In this document: piece after piece, positions 14,561-28,483 of the stretch | How the letters are laid out: every line of letters starts with the position of its first letter | How positions within the stretch are numbered: the stretch's first letter is position 1 | Assembly: GCA_030685235.1 (NCBI GenBank) | Contig: MU839195.1 | Location: forward strand, 62,001 to 126,000 | Reading direction: 5' to 3' | DNA: 64,000 nucleotides | From: Copromyces sp. CBS 386.78 | Taxonomy: Eukaryota > Ascomycota > Sordariomycetes > Sordariales > Sordariaceae | Made by a program: the position numbers and the translations under genes | The notes under the pieces: model-generated | What the model was told of the DNA's origin: nothing | The model's database searches: none | The model's input: only the letters and a program-made list of their open reading frames with translations

Positions 14561-14812
14561 TAAATTAATATAGATACAGTAGTTTATTTAAACGTACTGT
14601 TTTAATTAATAGGTAGGGAGAAAGAAATAAAGTTAATACTTATTGTATTACCTAGTTCGAATCGTGCTATTTACGACCGAATCTTTTTATTTACCTCGTT
14701 CGTAAGGGGTCGAATCTTTGATTACGGAGCGATTTAAATAATCTTTTCTACTAAACGTAATCTGAATTTATCTTCTTTAAGCGTACGCAGCGCGATAGTA
14801 GGTATAATAAAC

Positions 14813-15034
14813 TATTACGGGGTGAGGTAACTGTTGGGGGTAGGGTAAGATATACGTTATTGTGCGAAGGAGAGGAAAGGAAGGATATGTACGGAGGATT
14901 GGCTATATAGGCGAGAGCCTTGGAAGGCTAGTCCGTGCGCGTATATAACCCTGCACGTGACCGTGCCATGACTTTAGGCATGGCACATCAATGGTCGGTG
15001 TAGGGTGGGCATGTTACAGGCTAATCCTATAACA
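14813..15034 (-). repeat. 5' LTR of element B
   Basis: A 222-bp LTR in reverse orientation. On the + strand it runs from TATTACGGGGTGAGG to CCTATAACA. It differs from the other family LTRs mainly by transitions. Confidence 0.9.
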
Positions 15035-15043
15035 GAGGGATAG

Positions 15044-15253
15044 TATTATAGGATTAGCCTGTGACATGCCCACCCTGCATTCACACTATGACCATCGTTA
15101 TAGCACGGTCACGTGCAGGGTTATGTGTGCGTACGGCCTGGCTTTAGGGCTCTCGCCCATATAGCCAGTCCTCCGCACACATCCTTCCTTTCCTCTCCTT
15201 CGCACAACAACGCATATCTTACCCTACCTCCAATAGTGCCTCACCCCGTAATA
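15044..15253 (+). repeat. 3' LTR of element A
   Basis: A 210-bp LTR in direct orientation, the same length as the 5' LTR at 706-915, ending GTAATA. It is followed by the target duplication AGTTA. On its own it looks solo, but the matching duplication proves it belongs to A. Confidence 0.92.
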
Positions 15254-15258
15254 AGTTA

Positions 15259-18200
15259 AATATTAGACTAATAAGATAGTAGTAAAGCTATTTAAATAAA
15301 TAATACCCTTTAGTAATTAGTTCGCTATAAATTACTTCCTAATGCTTCGATATAATTCCGGTTAGGCGTCTAAGAGGAAATTTCTACTTTTAAAGCGTAG
15401 TACTCGCGAAGGATAGTAGTTTTATTCCTATTCTTTAAATACGTTTACATTTTATTGCCTTCTATTCTTATTATTTTTATTTCTATTTATTTTTTTTTAT
15501 ACTTTTTACTATTTATATTACTAGAGTTTTTATTTTTGTATAAAAGCGGTATTCTAGGCTTTAACTACTTTCGAAGGGAAGATATACTACGAGATAAGGA
15601 GTATTATTATTACGAGGAGATTTGTATTAAAGGAAGTATATTGAGGAATATATTATATAATATTATTTTTTTCTGCTAAATTACTATTACTTTTTCTTAT
15701 TCCCCCCCCGAAAAATATTAATAGAATTACCCCGCCCTGAATTTTTTTTATAAGATCTCTTCTTCCTTAAAAACGATTAACGACCTAAATTAAATATTGC
15801 GAGAAGAATGAAGACGTTTCCGAATTAGTTGATTATCCTTATTTTTATTGGGAATAACCTCTTTTTTAATTGGCGCAAGTAAACGAAGTAGTTTCGCGCT
15901 CCCGAATTTATTATTAATCTTAGTACCCCTAATATTTAAACCCTTCCCTTTTAACCTTAAAACCTCCACTTTGTATTGAATATATTTAAATTACTATATA
16001 GGATCCTAAGGAATAGGATTAGAATAATAAGATTATTAAAAAGGAACGAAATTTTCGATCGATATTAGAGAACCTCTATTCTTATTTTTAGATAGGAGAT
16101 TATATTTTCCGTTATAGAGATCCTTATAATATTAGTTAAAAGTTTTGAAGGCTTTAAGGAATTTTTAGGAAGTAATGTAATTAATAACCTTTTTGGTATA
16201 CTAATAGTAATTAGTATAGATCCCTCTTTTAATGTTCCGACCTATAGAAATATATTTAATAAAAGGAGTTTATATAGGCGGAGTTTTTTATTGTTATTTA
16301 TTAATATAAATTAATATAAAACTTTTTTAAAGATAGGTAATATAGTAAATATAAGTGATTTGGTTTTTAAAAGAGAAATATAATTAGTAAAAGAAGCGGA
16401 AATTAATATTTAATTTAGTTATTTATTTTTATTTAAACGTTTAAATTATTAACGCTAAAATATATTCCTTTTTAGAGTTTAATAAAGAGTTGTAGTACTT
16501 TTAAGGCTAGCCCTCCTTCTTTTTAATAAAAATCGGATTATAAAATTCCTTTTTATTAAAAATGCTTTCCGCCGCTTTTAAAATAATCTTTTAATATTTA
16601 ATAAATATATTAAAATTCTTAATAAATTGCGAAAGGAGAACAATATTTTTAGGTAATTTCTATTGTAAATAGAATAAATTTATAATTTATAATATGCGGA
16701 GGGTATGGATTTTTACGTATTTTGCGAAGGTAAAGTAGGTCGTAGCGTACGGAGTATTTTAAAGGCTATTTATAGGGATAAACGGGCGATAGTTGAAATT
16801 AATATAAACTTTAAAGAAGATTTGTTATTTACTATTAGGACGTTTATTTGTATAGCGAGCTTAATTTATTGTTTTTAAAGGAAATTAGGGAATAGAAATT
16901 GAATTTCTAAATATAATTAAGCGGTTGTAAATATTTATTTATAATTCTTTAATATTCTAGCGAAGTTATAGAATTACATTAAAAGTAAAAAGAAGCGGGA
17001 GATTAATACGAATTGTAATTTAAATAGGGTTAGTTATAGAAAGCGAAAAAAAAAATTAAAGATAAAGATATAGTATTAATGTAAGAAAGAGTTTAAGTAA
17101 GATAATAATAGTAATATAAATTGTAAGAAAAATTAGGAAAGAAATAAGAATTAAAGACCTTTTATATTTAGTTAGTATATATTAATTAGGAAGAGATTAA
17201 AGATTAGTTTAATTATATATTTAAGGATTTTAATAATTGGTTAAGGTAATAAAGGAAGAAAGGGTATTGAGATGGAAGGAGCGGCTTGCGGTTTATACTA
17301 TTATTATAGTTAGAAAGGAAATTTAAACCTTCGAATAAGGGAAGAAAAAAGAAGAAATTCCCTTTACGAAGTATTATTTATAATTATTACTTAATAAAAG
17401 GGTATTATTAAATAAGTAGCTAAATATAAGATTCCTCCGTTTTAATTATTTAATTTCTTCTTAATTATAAAAGGGATAATAAAGTAGAAAGAAAAGTATT
17501 AGACGAAAGATTACTACCTTATACCTTCCTTAGAAAAGTTTAATAATCTAAAGTTTGAATAGGTATTAGCTTAAGTTAATAAATAAGATTAAAAGTATTC
17601 TTCTATTAATTTTATGCTAGGAAATATTTTAATAAACGGTTTTAACTTTAGAATTCTATTTAAGTACCCTCTTTTTTGAACTTTATAGGAAGATTTTTTT
17701 CTTTATCCCCTTTATTTTATTTAGGGACGAAATATAGTACGTAATAGTTGCCTAGAAAGGAAAATGCTTATACAAGAGATTATAGCCCCTTAGAGAAAGG
17801 AGGAGATTAAATTTTAAGGCTTGCTAGCTATTTATAAGAGAACGGCCTTCCTTTACTAGATTTCTTCTTCTAAATCTCCACCTTTAATAACCTACTTGTA
17901 CTAGATCCCCAAGTACTTTTTCTGCCCTTTAAAAGATTTTTTTTCGTTAGTAAACTTATTACGATGCCTTCCTTACCCGTTGTCTCTTCGCCTATTACCC
18001 CTATTCTAAAGGGTCCTTTACTCCCGTCTACTTTATATTTAAATCTTCATAAAAATATTTATTACATTATTTACAAAACCTTTATATATTAGAATCGGAA
18101 GACTTAGAATTAGCTAATTTAATAATTTAAATTCGGAGAAATTTACTCCCTTCGTATAGAAAATTAGCTGCCTAAGGAGTATTATTTAAATATCGATTGG

Positions 18201-20870
18201 AAATTCGTCCGTATTTTTAAAAATAATGAAGTTAATACGAAAAATTCTCTTATTTTTAACGTTACTATATTATTATAAAATAAAATATCCTATTAGCACA
18301 TAATCGGTAGAAATCTATCCGAAGCCCTTTATAATTATAGTACGAAGGAGGATACCCCTTCGATAAATTAAGAGTTTACTATAGTAAGGTTCGTTAATTT
18401 ATAATATATATATAATATAGAGAATTGGATTGAAAGTATATTAATTATTATAGTTCTATTCTAATTCTTAAAGGATTTTAAGGATATAATTTACATCCTA
18501 TTAGAAATATAGCCGATTACCATTAAAAATTAATTGCCGACCTCCTTTATATAATTACGTTAAAGTCTCCGAAGGATAAGGTAGTAGTATATCCTTATTA
18601 TTTATAAATTTTATTTTAGTTTAGTAATTTTCAATTAAGGAGAATTCGAATAGTACTATTATAATAATATTTACAATAGAAGTTGAGAAAAAATTATAAA
18701 GAGTATTTATTTCTAATATATAATAAATAATTATATATATATAAATATAAATAAAGAGGGAAATCGCTTACTAAAAATCCTAAAATAAATATAATAAATT
18801 AATAAGTTTTTTCCGCTATAGTACTATTAATAGACTTATAGTCTTTAAGTATTTAAAGTTACCTGTATTTTTTTTATTGAAATTAATTGTAAAAGAATAA
18901 AAATTAATTATTTTGTACGCCCTAATAAATATTTTCGTTTATAGGAGGAAGGCAATTATTAGAGGACGTATAATTAGATTAAGGATAAGGAATAAATTGA
19001 AAAAATAATAGTCCGATAGTAAATAAGAATTATTTATAATATTTTATAAATTGAATAGTAGAGAGGAAATTGTATAATATTAGATATGAAGTAGTAATTT
19101 TATTATTATATTTAAAATTATTACTTCTTTAAGTTTAAAGACGAGCCGAAGTATTAGGGTAAATTAAAATACCCTAATAATTATATAATAATAGTTACTA
19201 AGACGATTCGCTTCGAAGAAATAAAAGACTTAAAAGTTTTTTATATTTTTTCTAATTAAATTAAAATATAGTAAAGGCCCGTACAACGATAATTAATTAA
19301 GAGAGGGCTATTTTATAACTTGTAGGAGATTTTTACCTAGAATTTATTAAATATATAAATCTCTTTATTATATTAAAATATATTATAACCCATTTAATTC
19401 CTAAATATAATTAATCTTCCCGCTACCCCTTAAGTAAAGAAGGATAGGGTAAACCGTAAATAGGTATTAAAAAAAAATATTTAATTTACTATAGTTAAAA
19501 AGATATTCGCTAATTATTTTATATTTTTAATAAAAATAAAAGCGGATAGAAATTTCTATATAGTAAATTAGGTCAAAAAGGAAAAGTATAAGTTAGAATA
19601 TAAATATTCTTTTTCCTTCGATATTAAATAGCGTTCAAATATTTTCGCGCTTAAGTAATTTAGTTTTAAAGCTTTAAAAACGATTATATATTAGTATTTG
19701 GGCGAAATTGAGATAATTTAAGCCTAAGAGCGTATAATAGCGAAGACCCGAAAATATAAAGCGTAGTTGGAAGAAAAGAAAAAGTTGGCCGAATAGAAGC
19801 GTAAAAGAGGAGATTAGTAGAAATAAAGGGAAGTTAATATCGGATTTACTACTTTTACGATAAGTTTATAACATTTATCCTATTTTTTTTTCTTTTAGTA
19901 AATTTATAAGGAGGACTTATTATAAATTTAAAGGGAAGTTTAATTTAGGGAATTTTTTTACGTTTTTTCTTTAATTAAAAACTATAAAGTTATTAAGGGA
20001 GTAGGGTAGTTTATTATAAGTAGGAGTAAATTAATTACTTAATTAGGTACTATTAATTATAAGTTTGAACTTTAAAAATAAAAAGAGAAGGAATTTCCTT
20101 CTAGATTTAGGAAGAGAAATAAGTAATTTAAATTAAATAATACTCTTTCTTAAAAGAATATATTCGAATTCTAATCCTAAATTCGTTTTCCCGTACTAAA
20201 TTTATTTTTCCTTTGCTTCGTAATCCCCTTTTGAAAAGATTAACGTTTAGATTTACTCCTTCAACTTCTTTCGGAAGATTCGTTAGAATATAATATTTTA
20301 GTATTAACTCTAATTTCCTCTAAGTAGTCGATAATTGGTATATAAAGATCTCCTCGTCTTTATTTTACGGATAGGATTTATTTTACGGCAGATCTGCTCT
20401 CCTCTTTAAAGTATTAATTCTTATAATCTTTACGTCAATTAAATTAGTTTTTCTGTGGTAGGGAGCTGGTCTCTCTTCCTATATAGTATTTTCCTCTCCA
20501 GATCACTATATATTTAAATTCTTAACCCCAACGTACGTAAAGGGTTAAAGTGGTAATATAATTTACAAAAATATCTTTCTATAATATAAAAGGTATTATT
20601 AACGGCTTTAAAAACTTATACGGAGAATATCGTAATAGTTTGAATTTAGTATATAGTAAGCAGGCCTTATAATAGGCCCTAATAATACTAAATATCTTTA
20701 ATTAAAAAAAAGATTAAAAGAATAACGAATAAATTTTTTTACAATTTAAGTAATTAGTAAACAGCGAATTATATACGTAGTAGAAGAATTAAAATTAAAA
20801 TTTAATATTATTAAAATCGATAATAATAGCGTTTTAGAAGTAGGTTCGTCCCTATATTATTTTATATTTA
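15259..20870. repeat. Unassigned RIP-degraded repeat region
   Basis: About 5.6 kb of AT-rich, transition-scarred DNA. Two stretches keep coding-like frames once TAA/TAG are read as former Gln/Trp codons. One is on the minus strand at about 15,790-16,290, rich in Lys/Asp/Arg. The other is on the + strand at about 17,965-18,480 and begins ATG-CCT-TCC (MPSLPVVSSPITPILKGPLL). I recognise no family in either. A promoter-like pyrimidine-rich stretch with CTCTCCAGATCACTATAT lies near 20,490-20,515. No LTR pair or terminal repeat was found. Confidence 0.5.
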
Positions 20871-20879
20871 ACGAAAAAT

Positions 20880-21572
20880 ACTTTCTTTAATTAATTTTTT
20901 ACTTCCTTAGACTATATATAGTAACCGGGGTCCGACAAATAAACGAATAAATTTTACAAAAATACCAACTTCTTATAACTCTCCGTAATTAAATCGTTAA
21001 TAAATTTATTATTTATTATTTCCAAATTATAAATATATTTAGTCCTAACGTTAATAACCTCCTCTCCACTCTCTAAAACAAAAGTTCTATTTACAAAAAT
21101 ATTATAATCGAATAAAACCTTATTTCTAATTAATAGCCGCTCATCGGCCTCGTTTTTACATAAGTCTTCCGGCTTCCTACTTAAAATATTAAGGCGTACT
21201 TACAACGAACCTAATTAGTATTTAATTATAAAATTAAACCGGGAGAAAAAATAAAACTACTATATATAACGGGGAATTAATTATTTATTAATTGTAAAAG
21301 TCTTCAAAATCTTATAATCTGTAAGGACTTCAAATAATTATTATACCCCTTCGAATTTAAGGCGCCACTCTTCTAAAGCCTTAATAATAGTAAATAATTC
21401 ATTATTATAAATATCGTAATTATATTCAATTAAAGAATACCGCTAATTAAAGTAGGTAATAGGGCGAAAAACACTATTATTATTGTATTATAATAATATA
21501 CCTCTATATACCCAATTAGAAGTATCTATTTCTACAACGGTTTATTTCGACTAATTATAAATCCGAAATACG
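20880..21572 (-). pseudogene. 3' fragment of element C pol (RNase H end and integrase entry)
   Basis: On the minus strand this reads as the end of RNase H and the spacer to integrase, with a segment like FNFIIKYRLGSLQVRLNILSRKPED where Gypsy elements usually have a residue-rich PGSxNxxADxLSR region. It matches element D around 26,450-26,700 by eye. It is cut at 21,572 by insertion of D and fades into unrelated sequence near 20,880. Confidence 0.72.
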
Positions 21573-21881
21573 TATCACAGGGTTAGCCTTGTGATGGTTC
21601 AGAAGCATGCGGTTGGTAGCTATCGGAGCTAGGGATTAGGCTATAGCTCCGAGTATAGTATAAGGCTATTACGGCCTTTGTAGAAGGCTACGATAGCCTT
21701 ATTATTACTATTACTATATAGGTCGTACTAGTTCTATAGCACTTATAAAATTGCTGTAGAGTTGATCTCCTAGACTAGCCTCTATAAAGACTAATTTAGG
21801 ATTATACCTTTAAACCTTTCCTCTTACTCCTTTATATAATTACGTATATTCTTACCTATTTTATACCTTTATACCGTAATA
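21573..21881 (+). repeat. 5' LTR of element D
   Basis: A 309-bp LTR starting TATCACAGGGTTAGCC and ending CCGTAATA. Like element A it has a near-palindromic start, with an inverted repeat around GGGTTAGCC. Confidence 0.92.
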
Positions 21882-22079
21882 GTTAATTATACCTTTAAAC
21901 TATCGTATTTATACATATATCTCTTTTCGACCCCTAAAATCGCGCGGCGAAAAACTGCGTAATCTAGAACTATACTAGGATCGTTTCGTAGGAATCGCGG
22001 ACCCCGGTATATAGAATCGCTTCGTTAAACCGTAAATTCGTTAGGACCGGACCCTAAAAATAGTAGTTTAGTTATTACG

Positions 22080-23680
22080 ATTACGCCTTTATATTGTAGT
22101 AATCCCTTTTAATTACGCCTTTATATTATAATAATCCCCCTTATATTATAAATTAATTTCTTTACGGAAAACGATAGTAATTACGATTATTATTCTAGCG
22201 ATAATAACGATAGCGGCAATAATATTTCGCTATGAGATTATATCGTTCTAAGCCCTTAGGAAATAGAATAAGGAATTAATTTATTAGTAAACGATTCTTC
22301 CGACTTATTCGACTTTAGAGAATTCTTTAATATTCTTACTAAGGATTTAATTCCCGATATTAAATTTATTGGATAGCCCTTCTTTAATTCGTTAATATTA
22401 TTTATAATATCCGGGATTTCGTAAACGGCCTTGCGGAAGATATTCGGCTACGTTTAATTTCTCGAAATTACGAGGTTTTCGCTAGAATTATCGCCCGATA
22501 GCCAGCCTTTAAATTTATTATCGAATTATTAGGAAGGGCGTTTACGACGGTTATTACGAATTATAATATTATAATAGAATAACGAAACGTAGTATAATAT
22601 ATAATTACGGCTCTATAATAATAAATTATAATTATATTTATTATAGCCCCCTTTAATATATTAGAAACTTCTAACGCTTCCGAAGAGGCTACGATAACCG
22701 TTTCCCGGCCCCTTAAATGTATTATCGAAGACCCTCCGATTTTTATTAGGGAGGATAAAGATAATATTAAATATTATAACGTTTTCCGGTTATAGCGGAA
22801 TTAAATTAGGATTACGTAGGAGTTCGACCCTTTTTATTTCCTTATAGAATAAATTAAAATCGTACGCACGATATTCCGGCTAGGACTAAACTTACGTTCA
22901 GTATTAAATAACGATTTAAAGAAGTTTATAAAATTCTTTAGGGAATTTAGAATGTAGCCGTAAGCAACCGGCGAAATTTTCTTTACATACTTTATAAATT
23001 AATATAATAATATTAATATTAAGCTAAATATTAATAAATATTTTATTAATTTTTATTAAAGTAATATTCTTTTCCCGCGTTTCGAAATCGAATTTACTAA
23101 ATTTATAGATAAATACGGGTTTAATAATATAATAAAAATTTATTACCTTTATAATAAATTTAATAAATAGCTTTAAAATACTTTAGTCTCTTAGAATTTC
23201 CCCAAAGACAATAACTATATTATATAACTAAAGTTCGTAAGGAAGGTTAGCCGGAAATTAGAAGACGCCGACTATTATAATAAAATAATCGCAAATATTT
23301 TTAAAAATTCAAATTCCTCTTCTAAGAATATTATAATAACTCTTCCTATTACGGGCGATAAATTTATAAATTAAGGAGGAAATTAAATAGATTTTAATTC
23401 TATAAATCTTTTTACTATATTCAACCCTAAAATTTTCAAAGAATAAAGGGAAAAGGGCTTCTACTATTATTATAATTAGTAAAATTATATTACCTATAAT
23501 TACTTCGGATCTATTAATTAGGGCAGTAAATTTCGTACTAACGGTAAATCGGCCGGTAAAAAGAAGAAGGGTAGGGGTAAACGTAGTAATAGTAATACCG
23601 GGTAAGAATTTACGGAGGTCCGTTCGGCAGGAGCTGCCAATATAATTATAACCCCCGCAATTAAATTGGCCGTAGGCAAT
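22080..23680 (+). pseudogene. Decayed gag of element D
   Basis: A stop-riddled Gag frame. The nucleocapsid zinc knuckle is at 23,462-23,503 with CX2CX4HX4C spacing, but all four ligands read as tyrosine. It is followed by a basic stretch (KSAGKKKG-like, about 23,545-23,585). Limits are approximate. Confidence 0.75.
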
Positions 23681-23729
23681 AAATATTATAATAAACCGGA
23701 AAATATTTAGCCTTTATACTTAATCGTAT

Positions 23730-26700
23730 ATAGAGGTCGAACCGGGTAGTTACGTTATAGAAATAACAGGATCTTTTAATAAATTTGGAGGAAATATAAA
23801 TTTAATTATTAAATAATACTATTCCAAATTCAATTTTATTATTTATATACGTAATTACTAATATATATAAAAACGATTATATTTCCTTTATTAATAATAA
23901 ATATTCCGCATTTATATTTATTAACCGTTCTTTCGTTACGAAGTATAATTTTCCCCGCTTCTGCCTTTTTCGTCCTAAGAAATTTATATTCGTAAACGGA
24001 AACATTAAAAGTATAATTAACGAAGGAATAATAAGAAGGCTATAAATAAATTATTATAAAGAAGTTGTTACCTTCTTAATTTACGACCTTTCAAATAAAT
24101 ACCCGATTATTTTAAAATTCCTTTAAATAAAATTCTATAAACTATATATCGACTATAAGAAAGGCGGTATACATTTTAGCCACCCGGGTTATAAGGACCG
24201 CTATTTATTAACAGGGTTCCTTAGTAATTAGACGGAAATACCCCGAACCTTCTCTAGCTCTATTTCTATTATAACCGCCCGCGTTTATAAAAAAGCGCTT
24301 CCTTAGAATAACTTTAAACTCCTTTCCTCTCTTCCTTACGTTTTTAAGGGCTATTTCCGCAAGGAAGTAGCTTAATACGAAGAAATCGAAGACTAGCTTA
24401 TTAAGGCTCCCTAATCTAAGGACGAGGGATTTGAGGAGTGGATTTCCGACTTTCCCTAATTTAAGGACGAGGGATTTGAGGAGTGGACTTCCGACTTTCT
24501 CGCTAGGGCACCGTTAACAGCTCTATTGCGGGCTCTTATTATATATTATATAAGCGCGAAGGTATAGGGTATTATAAGTACCGCTACTATTTTAGTACTA
24601 ATTAAGCGGGATATATTATACGAATTGTATATCAAATTCAACGGGAGACGTATATTAGCAAGTACGCGCCGTACTAATATTCGGATAAGCAGGTATATTG
24701 AAGATAATATAAACCTTATTAATATTAAGGAATTTAATACTACTACTTTCAATTTTATTTACGAAAAAGACCAATTTTAATTATACGTTATTAATTATAT
24801 TTAATTAGAGAGGCTAATTACCGTTTTAGAATTCCAGGAAATAGATTTTACATACGAAATTATAAAAAATATTATCAAAGGGCGAAGGGAGAAGTATAAA
24901 GACGATCTTCTATATTCCTTCTATTCCTTTATTAATAATATAACCGGTAAATACGGATTTAAAATAGAAAAGGAGGCGGCGGTAATCGCTAAATTTATCG
25001 CTTTAATAGGGGATCTAACTAATGATATACTATTTTATAAAGAAATTATCCGTTATATTTATTTAATAAAGGTAATAGAAGAAGACGTTTAAAAATTCTT
25101 TAATAAAATAAATAAACTTTAAAAAATTAAGGAAGAAATAAAAAGAATATTAATAAATTATTATTAATTATATATTAACACTTTTCTTTTTACATTAGCC
25201 GATAAAATACCCCTATACTATTTATATAATTATAAAATAGAATTTAAATTAAAAGAGTAATTACTATACGCTAAACCTAAATTAATATTATTTATCGAAG
25301 CTATTATTATTAAAAAGTAAATTAATAAAAACTTTAAAAAGAAATTTATCCGTCCCTCCTAATCCGCCACCGCTTTATTTATCCTATTAATATAAAAGCT
25401 AGGCGGGGGAATCTATATTTACATTAACTACTATAGTATTAATAACGTTATTTTAAAAATACGGTATTTAATTCCGTTAATTAAGGAAACCTTTAATACT
25501 ATTTATAAAGCGAAATTCTTTACTAAATTTAATATTATTAATACGTTTAATAAAATACGGGTAAAGGAGGGCTATAAATAATTTACTACATTTATTACCC
25601 GCTTTAAACTTTTCGAATTTTTAATATACCTATTTAATTTATAAGGGGTACCGGGGACGTTTTAGAATTATATTAACGACGTCCTATATAATACCTTCGA
25701 TATATACGCTACTATTTATTTTAATAATATCCTCGTTTATTTGGAGAATAAAGAAAATTACGTAAGGTACGTTAGTAAAGTCCTACAGAGGATAATAAAT
25801 ATAAGACTATAAATCGATATCGATAAGTACGATTTTTATACGAAATAAATTAAATATTTAAAGTTTATTATTATCCTTAGAGGTATCGAAATAAATTTAG
25901 AGAAGGTAGTAATAATTATTTCGTAGGAGGCCCTAAATATTAAAAGGGCGCTATAACGTTTCTTAGGATTTATTAATTTCTATCGGCGGTTTATTAAATA
26001 CTTCTCTATCCTAGCGGGACTATTATACGAACTAATAAAAAAGATTATTAAAAATTAAAAATAGGAAGATTAATATTAATATTTTTTTAACGTATTTAAG
26101 TGAATTTTTATTAGCGGACTAATATTATATATTTATAATTAATCTAAATAAATAATTGTAGAAACGGATACTTTAAATTAGGCTTACGGCGGTATTTTTT
26201 TTTAATACAATAAAAACGGAATATTATAATTAGTAATTTACTTTAATTAATAATATTCGTTAGTAAAATATAATTATAATATTTATAATAAAGAACTATT
26301 CGCTATTATTAAAGCGCTAGAGGAGTAGAAATTAGAGTTAAAAAGAATATAATAGCCGTTCGAAATTTTAATAGATTATAAAGGATTAAAATCGTTTACA
26401 ATTAGTAAATAATTAATATTATAATATATAAAATAATTATAATTTCTCTCCCACTTTAATTTTATTATTTAATACCAACCAGGTTCATTATAAGTCCGCC
26501 CTAATACATTAAACTATAAACCAGAGGATATCCCAAAATACGAAAGTGATAAACGCCTCCTAATAAGGAATAAAATTTTATTAGAAAAAAATATTTTCAT
26601 TAACGGTTCTTACGTCCTAAAAAATAAAGGGGATCCGGAGGTTTTTATTAAAATAGCTTACTTTTACAATTTAAAAATTATAGACGAAACGTCAGTAAAT

Positions 26701-28440
26701 AATTTAGTAACGGAAACCTATAAGAAATTAACCCTTTTTTAAAACGTATTCGCCTATTTAATAAACCTAATAAAGAGAACGTAATTAAGAGAAGTTAAAG
26801 GGAACTTTAAAAATTTTTTATTCGCGGAATATTATATTATATAAGGCCAGATTTATTACCGCAGTTCAATTCTCTTTAACCCCGGAAATATTAAGGTCTA
26901 TTATTAATTAATCTACCGTACTTATAATACGCTAGGAGCGGGGTACCTAAGGAAAGAGAAAATTTATAATTTTCTCCTCCAATTTTTTTTTTAGCCGGGG
27001 ATATATAACGTAGTAAAGACTTACTATACGACTTACTTAATGTATATAAAGATAAAACTATTATAATACGCGCTATATAGGTTTCTAAAGCTTTTACCGG
27101 TACCTTTCGCTCTATAGAAAAATATTTCTATTAATTATATTATACTATTAACGCCCTACAAGCGCTATAAATAAGTATTTTAATACATCATAATAATTAT
27201 TAATAAATTAATAAAAATATAATATTTTATCCTTATAGTAGGATTAACTACGGAAGAACTAGTAAACTATTTTATAGAATAGGTTTATAATATTTATAAT
27301 TTATTTAGTACTATTATATCTAATTAAAATTCCTAATTTATTTTACAATTTTAGAAAATATTATTAACGAAGTTAAAAATTAATTTTATACCCTCTTCTA
27401 TTTTTTACCTAACTACGACCGGGTAAATAAAATATATTAACATAGAAATAGAAAAATATTTATAAACCTTTATTAATTAAATATAAAACGATTAAATCGA
27501 TTAATTACTAATAGCGGAGTTTGCCACTAATAATTTAATTTTAGAAATAATAGGAATTTTACTATTTTTTATTAATTATAAATTCCATCCCTGAATAGGG
27601 GTCGAGCCCGCTACGCCGTACCCCCCAAAAATATTAAAAATTTAATAGGATAAATATTTTAAAATTAGTAAAATCGTTAACCAGTTTAAAACAATTTTGG
27701 ACTATATAATAATTAAAGTAAAGGAAGCGTAGAAACGGTACGAAGATAATATTAATAAAAGGAGATCGGACGCCCTATAATATAAAATCGGAGATAAAGT
27801 CTTATTAAATATAGAGAATTTCGAAATTGGAAGACTATATATTAAATTAATTCCGCTTTAGGAAAGGCTATTCGAAGTTTTGAAAACTAGTAATTATATA
27901 ATTATTCTTCGATTCCTAATTAATATAAAGTACAATCCTATATTTTATATTAGTAAAGTAAAATTTTAGGAAGGATATATTAAAAGGGACGTAAAAGTAA
28001 ATTAAAGGAAGATTATAAAGCGGACGGATAATAAAAAAGACTTTATCGAATAGGACTTTAATAATATAAGTAATTATAAATAAAATTTAAAGAATAGATA
28101 ATAAGAATACTACATTTTATAAATACTACTATACGTACTAGATTAGTAGAAATAGGCTAACGTTATAATATACCCGGAAGTAGTATAAAAATTCTATAAA
28201 AATTATTTAAACGAGCCGGCGCTATTAAATTAAATCGTTATTAAAAAGCCGTATAAAATAATAACGGACTAGTAATTAAAAGCGGACTAACCGCTACTAG
28301 CGGAGGTAAAAGCGGATTAGTTAGAACTAATAGGAAATATAGAATATAGAAGATTAAGGAGGTCGCTACGCAAAGTAACGGCGGCTATAGAGGTTTTTAT
28401 AAAGTAGATTAAATAATTAATAGGTATTTCGATCGTTTTA
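23730..28440 (+). pseudogene. Decayed pol of element D (PR-RT-RH-IN)
   Basis: The protease-like segment is about 23,800-24,110 (YSAFIFINRSFVTKYNFPRF, with the catalytic Asp region mutated). RT is about 25,330-26,050 with a degenerate active-site segment YFNNILVYLEN and the usual RRFIKYFS block. RNase H is about 26,100-26,400. Integrase is about 26,870-27,650 and carries the recognisable YLTTTG and EFATNN blocks. A poorly conserved tail runs to about 28,440. TAA/TAG codons sit at former Gln/Trp positions throughout. The segment 24,546-24,752 has an open frame on the opposite strand, but this is a shadow. Confidence 0.83.
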
Positions 28441-28483
28441 TATATTATTAATTAACTATACAGCTTTTTTTAGTCCGGAGTAG

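Larger units (their letters stand above)
7757..15034 (-). mobile_element. Gypsy LTR retrotransposon B, same family as A, nested in A
   Basis: A full-length 7.28-kb copy of the A family inserted in inverse orientation into the polypurine tract of A. Its LTRs are at 14,813-15,034 (5') and 7,757-7,977 (3'). The target duplication is GGGGG (7,752-7,756) and GAGGG (15,035-15,039), one G-to-A apart, which fits RIP. With the internal region of A it makes a very large imperfect palindrome. It carries the same gene order as A on the minus strand and is also stop-riddled. Confidence 0.9.
706..15253 (+). mobile_element. Gypsy/chromovirus-like LTR retrotransposon A (outer, interrupted by B)
   Basis: This is a full-length LTR retrotransposon on the + strand, RIP-degraded and split by element B at 7,757-15,034. 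It has 210-bp LTRs at both ends and a perfect 5-bp target duplication AGTTA at 701-705 and 15,254-15,258. Without B the element is about 7.3 kb. The order gag, protease, RT, RNase H, integrase, chromodomain-like tail is the Gypsy order. The G-rich polypurine tract (7,751-7,756) is separated from the 3' LTR by B, and its remainder GAGGGATAG is at 15,035-15,043 directly before that LTR. Many in-frame stops mean it cannot be autonomous. Confidence 0.9.

Noticed and set aside
15044..15253. Solo LTR
   Set aside because: The AGTTA duplication and the remaining polypurine tract show it is the 3' LTR of element A, separated from its body by element B.
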